In this document: positions 1 to 4,259 of the stretch, piece by piece
Numbering within the stretch: the first letter of the stretch is position 1
Layout of the letters: the number at the start of each line of letters is the position of its first letter
NCBI GenBank assembly: GCA_039811865.1
Contig: JBDHZK010000159.1
Span: 1 to 5,459, forward strand
DNA length: 5,459 nucleotides
Reading direction: 5' to 3'
DNA from: JBDHZK01 sp039811865
GTDB taxonomy: Bacteria > Actinomycetota > Actinomycetes > Propionibacteriales > Propionibacteriaceae
Program-made: the position numbers and the translations under genes
Notes under the pieces: generated by a model
Databases searched by the model: none
What the model saw: the letters and a program-made list of their open reading frames with translations, nothing else
What the model was told of the DNA's origin: nothing

Positions 1-2
1 TC

Positions 3-113
3 GTCTTCGACTCCACCCCGACCCCGTGCTTCTTCTTCGGCGCCGTGCCGATGGAGAAGGCCGACCACATCGCCGTCCTCGATCGGACCACCGCCGGTCT
101 CAAGGTCACCTAG
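3..113 (+). CDS. C-terminal end of an unidentified protein (partial)
   Basis: An open frame enters from the left edge and stops at TAG 111-113, leaving 36 visible residues that begin VFDSTPTPCFFFGAVPM and end in TAGLKVT. Third positions are almost all G or C, as in the clear genes downstream, so the frame looks truly coding. The tail has a run of aromatic residues (CFFFG) and one cysteine, but I recognise no family from it and assign no function. The upstream part lies outside the window. It is separated from the next convincing gene by 291 nt holding repeats and a likely promoter, so it is probably not co-transcribed with the DUF2510 cluster. Confidence 0.7.
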   Translation, partial: VFDSTPTPCFFFGAVPMEKADHIAVLDRTTAGLKVT

Positions 114-126
114 CGGGAATGCCATC

Positions 127-166
127 GAGCCCGTCGAAGGGACCGGCCCCTGAGCCCGCCGAAGGG
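127..166. repeat. Pair of 15-nt direct repeats, GAGCCCG[T/C]CGAAGGG
   Basis: Two copies at 127-141 and 152-166 differ at one base and start 25 nt apart, just after the stop codon of the left-edge gene. The second copy is preceded by CCCT (148-151), giving a CCCT...AGGG frame, and AGGG 138-141 can also pair with CCCT 148-151. The word resembles GAGCCTGTCGAAGG-type intergenic repeats that are scattered through many high-GC bacterial genomes. That resemblance is from memory and was not searched. The pair could mark the 3' end of the upstream transcript, but there is no T-run that would make a standard intrinsic terminator. Confidence 0.55.
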
Positions 167-213
167 TGCGAGCCTCGCGCGTTCGCCGATGCCACCCGGG
201 TCCGGCCATCGCC

Positions 214-219
214 TACCCT
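214..219 (+). promoter_or_regulatory. Candidate -10 box TACCCT before the DUF2510 cluster
   Basis: TACCCT fits the actinobacterial housekeeping -10 pattern TAnnnT. Its last T is followed by 6 nt (GAACGC) and then a GTG at 226, the spacing expected when transcription starts at the first base of a leaderless start codon. The same 6-nt spacing occurs at the pntA start in this window. No good -35 hexamer lies 16-19 nt upstream, which is common in these organisms but weakens the call. It is the best promoter candidate in the 291-nt region and would drive the four-gene cluster. Confidence 0.45.
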
Positions 220-225
220 GAACGC

Positions 226-405
226 GTGCACTGGTTGCGGGTCGACACGGCGGCGCGGTTTTCCGCGCCCACTTGGGTGGGCGACCCATCGACCGGCTCG
301 GGGAACCAACCCACCACCCACCCGCAAACCCACTCAACGACAAGGTTCAGGGTCTCGTTCGCGCCTGAGCACGGCCCCCGCGACCATGACGTGCGGGCGG
401 CCTGA
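226..405 (+). CDS. Possible leaderless small ORF (59 aa) coupled to DUF2510-A
   Basis: From GTG 226 an open frame of 59 codons ends at TGA 403-405, whose last base is the first base of the ATG of DUF2510-A (TGATG). About 85% of third positions are G/C. The start lies 6 nt after a TACCCT -10 box, the leaderless layout. The product is hydrophilic, rich in Thr, Pro, Arg and His (it contains NQPTTHPQTHSTTRF), with no membrane segment, no cysteine and no family I know. Coupling would explain why DUF2510-A lacks a convincing Shine-Dalgarno sequence. Against it, the composition is low-complexity, and the stretch also carries potential RNA stems, so it may be an untranslated leader. A longer reading from 166 exists but ignores the -10 position. 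Confidence 0.35.
   Translation: MHWLRVDTAARFSAPTWVGDPSTGSGNQPTTHPQTHSTTRFRVSFAPEHGPRDHDVRAA
233..330 (+). promoter_or_regulatory. Potential multi-branched RNA fold in the cluster leader
   Basis: Three pairings fit together without conflict. The closing stem is TTGCGGGT 235-242 with ACCCGCAA 320-327, extended by GG 233-234 with CC 329-330 across a bulged A. Inside it lies a perfect 7-bp hairpin, GGCGCGG 252-258 and CCGCGCC 263-269, with a TTTT loop, followed by a 5-bp hairpin, TGGGT 274-278 and ACCCA 284-288. If transcription starts at 226, this structure is at the very 5' end of the mRNA. In DNA this rich in G/C some such pairing is expected by chance, and I recognise no known riboswitch class. 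There is no U-tract, so it is not a standard terminator. Confidence 0.3.
373..402 (+). promoter_or_regulatory. Hairpin sequestering the DUF2510-A translation start
   Basis: GGCCCCCGC 373-381 pairs with GCGGGCGGCC 393-402 to give nine base pairs with one bulged C (398) and an 11-nt loop. The 3' arm contains GGGCGG (395-400), the only Shine-Dalgarno-like run before the ATG at 405, and the stem ends 2 nt from that codon. As RNA it would block ribosome entry. A ribosome translating the frame that ends at 403-405 would melt it. The base pairing is seen directly, while the regulatory role is inference. Confidence 0.4.
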
Positions 406-1253
406 TGGCGGCGGCGGGCTGGTTCCCCGATCCGGCGGGGCAACCCGGGCAGCAGCGCTATTGGGACGGGCAGCGCTGGACGGACCAGTTGCGTCCCGCC
501 CAACCCGAAAAGGCAGCGGGCCCCAACCGGCTCGTCTGGCTATGGGCGGCGCTGGCCCTGGTCGTCGTGGTTGCCCTGCTGTGGGTTTTCTTGAACCCGC
601 CGGGGTTCGTCGCCGGTCCCGGCTCGACCGATTCGGCGACGCCGACGATCTCCGCCTGGAACGAGACGGCGTCCCCAACGCCCCCACCATCGGCCAGCCC
701 CAGCGACACCGGCCCGTCGGGCGGAACCGACGTCAACTGTCCAACCGGGGGTGACGACGCCGACCAGAACGACCCGGCTCGCATCCACGGCGGCGGAATT
801 TCGTTCGCCAAGATCCCCGGGTGGCGCGACTACAACTATTCGAGCTTCCCGTGGCTGCACTCCCGGGCGGGCCAGGTAGACAGCGTGACCACCGGCTGGA
901 TCGCGTTGGCCGTCGCGGGCCAAGCCCTCAAGGCCGACGGCTTCAGCAGCGTGCGTCGCGCGGCGGAGGCCACGATGGACTGCGAGTTGTCCGGGCAGTA
1001 CTACGACAAGCTCGCCCGTCGCGTGAACCTGTTCTCCAAGGCGATCACGGTTGCCGGACGCCCCGCGTGGCACGTCCGCGCGCGGGCGGAGGCGACCCCC
1101 GACGCTCCCGTCACCGGGGATTTCGTGGACGTGATCGCCGTGGATACCGGGTCGCCGGTCGGCTACGGCGTCTTCACTTCGCAGGCTCCGCTGGAAGACC
1201 CCACCCGGCAACAACTTGTCCAAGCGGCCGCGGCCAGCATCACCGTGGACTGA
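405..1253 (+). CDS. DUF2510-A: single-pass membrane protein with two-Cys ectodomain
   Basis: First of four paralogues, 282 aa. The DUF2510 motif spans residues 5-25 (GWFPDPAG...RYWDGQRW). A hydrophobic helix at 43-63, preceded by an Arg, predicts an N-in, C-out topology. PTISAWNET follows at 80-88, then a Pro/Ser/Thr-rich linker, then the C-terminal domain with its only two cysteines, C112 (VNCP) and C193 (MDC), candidates for a disulfide. Other shared blocks are KIPGWR, TTGW, GRPAWHVR and VIAVDTGS. It is the most divergent copy: MAAAGWF replaces MS(V/M)PGWY, and the Pro/Gly spacer between DUF2510 and the helix is much shorter. An in-frame stop at 387 limits the start to ATG 405 or CTG 402. 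The Shine-Dalgarno is poor, and the TGATG overlap suggests coupling to the preceding frame. The molecular function is unknown. Confidence 0.9.
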   Translation: MAAAGWFPDPAGQPGQQRYWDGQRWTDQLRPAQPEKAAGPNRLVWLWAALALVVVVALLWVFLNPPGFVAGPGSTDSATPTISAWNETASPTPPPSASPSDTGPSGGTDVNCPTGGDDADQNDPARIHGGGISFAKIPGWRDYNYSSFPWLHSRAGQVDSVTTGWIALAVAGQALKADGFSSVRRAAEATMDCELSGQYYDKLARRVNLFSKAITVAGRPAWHVRARAEATPDAPVTGDFVDVIAVDTGSPVGYGVFTSQAPLEDPTRQQLVQAAAASITVD

Positions 1254-1269
1254 CCCGACATCGGAACCG

Positions 1270-1276
1270 AAGGAGA
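1270..1276 (+). promoter_or_regulatory. Shine-Dalgarno AAGGAGA for DUF2510-B
   Basis: AAGGAGA lies 4 nt before GTG 1281, with its GGAG core 5 nt away. It fixes a GTG start and gives the protein the MSVPGWYPDPGG opening also found in paralogue C. The strong site contrasts with the poor one before DUF2510-A. Confidence 0.75.
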
Positions 1277-1280
1277 CGAC

Positions 1281-2204
1281 GTGTCCGTTCCAGGCTGGTA
1301 TCCCGATCCGGGTGGAGCCCAAGGCCAGTACCGATACTGGGATGGGCGCGCCTGGTCGCCGCAGACGTCCCCAACCCCTGAAGGCCCGCCTGGAGGCGGG
1401 GGGCAGCCTGGCCCGGGCGGACCAGGCGGCGCAGCACCCAAGCGGGGGCGCCTCGGGCTGATCATCGGACTGGTGGCCGCGGCGCTCGTCTTGGCCCTGG
1501 CGGCGTTCTTCATCATTCCCCGCCTGCTCGGAAACGGTGAGAAGGCCGATCCTGGCGGCGGTTCCACACAGACGTCCTCGCCGACCATCTCCGCCTGGAA
1601 CGAGACGGCCACCCCGACGCCGAGCAGCCCGCCGCCGTCCGCGTCGCCGAGCAATACCGAGTCCAGCGGCGGGACCACGCTCAACTGCCCGGACGGCAAC
1701 CCGTCCGAGCGCAGCAGCGCCGACATCGACGGCAAACTGACCGGCGGCGGCCTGGTGGTCGACAAGATCTCCGACTGGCGCGACGACCGCACCCAACTCG
1801 GCTTCGCCTACGACGTCCAGGGCCAGGCGTGGACGGTCACCCCCGGCTGGGCCAGTAACCAGGGAGTGGCCGCCTTGCACAAGGATCTGGGCTTCCGGGA
1901 CCTCAAGGACAGCGCCCGCATCGCCATGGAGTGCATCAGTTCCTCCGATTACTACCCGACCCTCACCAAGCGTGAGGACGTGGCGAACAAGGAGACCACG
2001 GTCTCGGGCAAGAAGGCCTGGGTCTACACCTCCAAGCTCTTCGTTGCCGAGAGGGACAACATCCCGGGAGACGTCGTGACGGTCATCGTCGTCGACACTG
2101 GATCGGCCACCCAGTACGGCCTGTACGTGGGCATCTACACCATCGACGACGCCCCGATTCAGCAGAAGATCGAGGCCGCGATCAAGTCGCTCCGGGCCGC
2201 CTGA
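1281..2204 (+). CDS. DUF2510-B: single-pass membrane protein with two-Cys ectodomain
   Basis: Second paralogue, 307 aa, starting 27 nt after A and therefore almost certainly in its operon. The DUF2510 motif is at residues 5-25 (GWYPDPGG...RYWDGRAW). A Gly/Pro-rich spacer follows at about 31-53, then Lys/Arg residues (54-57) before a transmembrane helix at about 58-79, predicting a cytoplasmic N-terminus. PTISAWNET is at 101-109, followed by a Pro/Ser linker ending ESSGGTTLNCP. The predicted extracytoplasmic domain has only two cysteines, C136 and C218, 82 apart, and the shared blocks VVDKISDWR, TPGW, DLGF, VSGKKAW and VIVVDTGS, ending in a probable amphipathic helix. The N-terminus is closest to C, whereas the linker and parts of the ectodomain are closest to D. 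No catalytic motif is recognised and the function is unknown. Confidence 0.92.
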   Translation: MSVPGWYPDPGGAQGQYRYWDGRAWSPQTSPTPEGPPGGGGQPGPGGPGGAAPKRGRLGLIIGLVAAALVLALAAFFIIPRLLGNGEKADPGGGSTQTSSPTISAWNETATPTPSSPPPSASPSNTESSGGTTLNCPDGNPSERSSADIDGKLTGGGLVVDKISDWRDDRTQLGFAYDVQGQAWTVTPGWASNQGVAALHKDLGFRDLKDSARIAMECISSSDYYPTLTKREDVANKETTVSGKKAWVYTSKLFVAERDNIPGDVVTVIVVDTGSATQYGLYVGIYTIDDAPIQQKIEAAIKSLRAA

Positions 2205-2215
2205 GCGACGCCCGA

Positions 2216-2239
2216 AGCGCCCCGAAGTCCTCGGGGGCT
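2216..2239 (+). promoter_or_regulatory. Intergenic hairpin between DUF2510-B and -C
   Basis: CCCCGA 2220-2225 pairs with TCGGGG 2231-2236 around a 5-nt loop, and AGC 2216-2218 with GCT 2237-2239 extends the stem to nine pairs with one bulged G (2219). It begins 12 nt after the stop codon of B. No T-run follows, so it is more likely an mRNA-stabilising or partial termination structure than a strong intrinsic terminator. Confidence 0.4.
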
Positions 2240-2258
2240 GCACAGGGCTCGCGCCCGA

Positions 2259-2277
2259 TTCGACGGTCGAACTTCGA
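2259..2277. promoter_or_regulatory. Three alternating TTCGA/TCGAA half-sites before DUF2510-C
   Basis: TTCGA 2259-2263, TCGAA 2267-2271 and TTCGA 2273-2277 form two overlapping perfect inverted repeats (5-3-5 and 5-1-5) that end 6 nt before the Shine-Dalgarno of DUF2510-C. The layout resembles an operator for a dimeric regulator, or a small RNA stem near the ribosome site. It does not match the actinobacterial LexA box. The identity of any binding protein is unknown. Confidence 0.3.
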
Positions 2278-2283
2278 TCACTT

Positions 2284-2288
2284 GGAGG
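2284..2288 (+). promoter_or_regulatory. Shine-Dalgarno GGAGG deciding the DUF2510-C start
   Basis: GGAGG lies 5 nt before ATG 2294. A TTG at 2282 would also open the frame, but it overlaps this site and would add only four residues (MEVG) not shared with B or D. ATG 2294 gives the MSVPGWYPDPGG opening seen in B. Confidence 0.8.
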
Positions 2289-2293
2289 TTGGG

Positions 2294-3196
2294 ATGTCTG
2301 TCCCCGGCTGGTACCCCGATCCGGGCGGTGCCGCGGGCCAATACCGATACTGGGACGGCCGCGCCTGGTCGCCGCAGACGTCAGCCCACCCTGCCCCCGA
2401 AGAGCCGGGCCCCGGCGGACCACGCAAACGGAGCCCCATTGGTCTGATCATCGGCGCGCTCGCCGCCGTGCTGGTGCTGGTTCTGCTGGGGGTGTTCGTA
2501 CTCCCCCGCCTGTTCGGCGCCGGGCCGGTAGCCGATCCCGAGCCGGGGCAGACGTCCTCGCCCACGATCTCGGCCTGGAACGAGACCTCCAGCCCGACGG
2601 CGTCTCCGTCGGCGACACCGAGCACCCCGTCGCCGACACCGAGCGACACCGGCCCGTCCGACGGGGTCGACGTGAACTGCCCCGAGGCGGACCCGTTGAC
2701 GCGCACCACCTCGGACACAGACGGCCAACTCGTCAGCGGCGGTCTGGTGATCGACAAGATTCCCGGCTGGCGGATGGAGCCGATGTGGCTGACCTTCGCG
2801 GACAACGTCGCGGGACAAACCTTGCAGATCAATCCGACCTGGTACTCCGATCTCGGGCTGGCCGGGTTGCGCCGCGACCTGGGCTTCGCCGAGCCGAAGC
2901 GAGCCGCGGAGATGGCCATGCAGTGTTTGGCGTCCTCGAACTACTACCGAGACATCGTGCGCCGCGCCGACACCTGGTCCAAGGCGGTGAAGATCGGCAG
3001 CCACAACGCCTGGTCGATCCGTTCGGACATCTACGTGGACCGCGCGGACAAGGTTCCCGGAGACACGGTGACCATCGTCGTGGTCGACACGGGTTCGGCG
3101 CAGACTCTGGGCATGGCGATCGGCATCGCCACGATCAAGGACGCCAAGGTGCAGGCGCTGGTAGACCGGGCGCTGTCGACCCTGAAGGTGGCCTGA
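2294..3196 (+). CDS. DUF2510-C: single-pass membrane protein with two-Cys ectodomain
   Basis: Third paralogue, 300 aa, 89 nt after B. DUF2510 is at residues 5-25, nearly identical to B. A short Pro/Glu/Gly spacer and a basic RKR (44-46) precede a transmembrane helix at about 49-70. PTISAWNET is at 90-98. The linker contains a 7-residue tandem repeat (PSATPST then PSPTPSD) and ends DTGPSDGVDVNCP, resembling A more than B or D. The ectodomain has cysteines only at 129 and 211, 82 apart, and the blocks VIDKIPGWR, NPTW, DLGF, AMQC, RADTWSK, AWSIRSDIYV and VVVDTGS. As in the siblings, the N-terminus is predicted inside and the C-terminal domain outside. A hairpin and an operator-like repeat in front of it leave room for separate regulation. 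The function is unknown. Confidence 0.92.
   Translation: MSVPGWYPDPGGAAGQYRYWDGRAWSPQTSAHPAPEEPGPGGPRKRSPIGLIIGALAAVLVLVLLGVFVLPRLFGAGPVADPEPGQTSSPTISAWNETSSPTASPSATPSTPSPTPSDTGPSDGVDVNCPEADPLTRTTSDTDGQLVSGGLVIDKIPGWRMEPMWLTFADNVAGQTLQINPTWYSDLGLAGLRRDLGFAEPKRAAEMAMQCLASSNYYRDIVRRADTWSKAVKIGSHNAWSIRSDIYVDRADKVPGDTVTIVVVDTGSAQTLGMAIGIATIKDAKVQALVDRALSTLKVA
2606..2647 (+). repeat. 21-bp tandem repeat in the DUF2510-C linker
   Basis: CCGTCG[G/C]CGACACCGAGC occurs at 2606-2623 and again at 2627-2644, in frame and 21 nt apart, differing at one base in 18. Each unit encodes seven residues, PS(A/P)TPS plus one more. A, B and D lack this duplication, so it looks like a recent slippage or unequal-crossover event that lengthened the linker of C. 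Confidence 0.65.
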
Positions 3197-3234
3197 CGGT
3201 CCTTCCGCGCAGGCTCTGCCGACCGCTCGCCCGG

Positions 3235-3240
3235 TAGTCT
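3235..3240 (+). promoter_or_regulatory. Possible internal -10 box TAGTCT before DUF2510-D
   Basis: TAGTCT fits TAnnnT and would start a transcript near 3247, giving a leader of about 24 nt that contains the AGGAGGG ribosome site of D. No convincing -35 hexamer is seen at 16-19 nt. It may allow expression of D apart from the rest of the cluster. Confidence 0.25.
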
Positions 3241-3258
3241 TTCGCGCAACGTCGAGCT

Positions 3259-3265
3259 AGGAGGG
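3259..3265 (+). promoter_or_regulatory. Near-perfect Shine-Dalgarno AGGAGGG for DUF2510-D
   Basis: AGGAGGG ends 5 nt before ATG 3271. It is the strongest ribosome site in the cluster and fixes the start that gives MSMPGWYPDPGG. Confidence 0.8.
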
Positions 3266-3270
3266 CCGTC

Positions 3271-4182
3271 ATGTCGATGCCGGGCTGGTACCCCGATCCG
3301 GGGGGCGCGCAGGGGCAGTTCCGATACTGGGACGGCAGCCAGTGGTCGGCGCAGACGACGCCCAACCCCACCTCCGGTCCGCCGTCCCCCGGCGGCCCCG
3401 GGGGCGGTCCCGGCGGACAACAGCGCAAGTCGCCCCTGGGTTGGATCATCGGCGGTGTCGCGGCCGTCCTGGTGCTCGCACTGGCCGCCTGGTTCTTGAT
3501 CCCGATGCTGCTGGGCGGCAACAAGAAGGACGACGACACCACGGCCTCGAGCGCCACCCCGACGATCTCCGCCTGGAACGAGACCGCCTCTCCCACGCCG
3601 AGTTCGCCGCCCCCGAGCGCGTCCCCGTCACAGACCGAGTCCTCGGGCGGCACCACGGTGAACTGTCCCGTTGGTTCCCCCAACTCCCGGCAGTCCTCGT
3701 CGCAGTCGGGGAAGCTGGTGGGCGGGGGCCTGGTCGTCGACCAGGTGCCGGGCTGGAAGGTGGACGTTGTCGGGATCAGCTACGCCTACGACGTCGACAG
3801 CCAGACCGACCAGGTGACGCCCGGCTGGATGAGCATGATCGCCGTCGGCGCGCTCGCGGTGAAGGACGGCTTCAGCACCCCCAAGCAGTCGGCGGAGATG
3901 GCGATGCAGTGCATGGCGTCGTCCGGCTTCTACGACGGCTTCTCCAAGCGCACCGACACCTGGTCGAAGGAGATCTCCGTCTCCGGAAAGAAGGCCTGGC
4001 ACCTGCGCTCCAACATCTACGTGACGGGCAAGGAGCCGATCGAGGGCGACACGATCGACGTGATCGTCGTCGACACCGGCAACTCCGAGAGCCTCGGGTT
4101 CTACATGACCGCGGTGACCATCGGAGACTCGGCGCGGCAAGGTTTGGTGGACAAAGCCACGGCGTCGCTCAAGGTGGGCTGA
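3271..4182 (+). CDS. DUF2510-D: single-pass membrane protein with two-Cys ectodomain
   Basis: Fourth paralogue, 303 aa, 74 nt after C. DUF2510 is at residues 5-25 (GWYPDPGG...RYWDGSQW). A Gly/Pro-rich spacer at about 31-49 and an RK pair (52-53) precede a transmembrane helix at about 56-77, followed by a charged KKDDD stretch. PTISAWNET is at 97-105. The linker, ending TESSGGTTVNCP, is almost the same as that of B. Cysteines occur only at 132 and 214, 82 apart, and a disulfide is predicted outside the cell. Shared ectodomain blocks include VVDQVPGWK, TPGW, DGFS, AMQC, RTDTWSK, VSGKKAW and VIVVDTGN, where N replaces the S of its siblings. It ends in a likely helix, LVDKATASLKVG. No enzyme motif is recognised. 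A role as a surface sensor, scaffold or envelope component is a guess from topology alone. Confidence 0.92.
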   Translation: MSMPGWYPDPGGAQGQFRYWDGSQWSAQTTPNPTSGPPSPGGPGGGPGGQQRKSPLGWIIGGVAAVLVLALAAWFLIPMLLGGNKKDDDTTASSATPTISAWNETASPTPSSPPPSASPSQTESSGGTTVNCPVGSPNSRQSSSQSGKLVGGGLVVDQVPGWKVDVVGISYAYDVDSQTDQVTPGWMSMIAVGALAVKDGFSTPKQSAEMAMQCMASSGFYDGFSKRTDTWSKEISVSGKKAWHLRSNIYVTGKEPIEGDTIDVIVVDTGNSESLGFYMTAVTIGDSARQGLVDKATASLKVG

Positions 4183-4224
4183 GCACCGGCCGCCGACCAC
4201 TTGGTGGGCACTCTGACCCCCGAT

Positions 4225-4253
4225 TTCGCAACAGCTCACGGGGGCCCTAGGTT
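4225..4253 (+). promoter_or_regulatory. Predicted leaderless promoter of pntA
   Basis: TTCGCA (4225-4230) matches the TTGACA -35 consensus at four of six bases. A 17-nt spacer leads to TAGGTT (4248-4253), a TAnnnT -10 box. Six nt later comes GTG 4260, so the transcript would begin at the start codon. This fits the absence of a well-spaced Shine-Dalgarno: GGGGG at 4240-4244 is 15 nt away. It argues that pntA is transcribed apart from the DUF2510 cluster. Confidence 0.55.
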
Positions 4254-4259
4254 CGTGAC

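Noticed and set aside
252..288. Tandem hairpins read as an intrinsic terminator for the left-edge gene
   Set aside because: Neither hairpin is followed by a T-run, and they lie about 140 nt past the stop codon and downstream of the likely -10 box of the next unit.
26..754. Open frame of 242 codons on the + strand across the left intergenic region into DUF2510-A
   Set aside because: It is out of frame with both the left-edge gene and DUF2510-A, and its product is low-complexity Arg/Pro-rich with no ribosome site. The DUF2510-A frame has recognisable motifs in the overlap.
2259..2279. LexA (SOS) box before DUF2510-C
   Set aside because: TCGAAC at 2267-2272 is not followed by GTTCGA after four bases, so the actinobacterial consensus is not met.
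2282..2293. TTG start at 2282 for DUF2510-C
   Set aside because: It overlaps the GGAGG ribosome site, which is correctly spaced for ATG 2294, and the four extra residues are absent from the paralogues.
540..2423. Long open frame of 627 codons on the - strand, antisense to DUF2510-A and -B
   Set aside because: It spans two real genes and the gap between them. Its product is an Arg/Gly-rich composition artefact with no domain, and high-GC coding DNA routinely leaves the opposite strand open.
2100..4080. Conserved VVDTGS read as an aspartic peptidase active site
   Set aside because: The hydrophobic-DTG-S/N signature is present in all four proteins, but it lies only about 30-40 residues from the C-terminus. 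There is no room for the flap and the hydrophobic-hydrophobic-Gly partner motif of retropepsins, and D has N for S. It is more likely a structural strand and turn.
4196..4208. CCAC-TTG-GTGG hairpin as a terminator after DUF2510-D
   Set aside because: It has only four base pairs with a 3-nt loop and no T-run, too weak to call.
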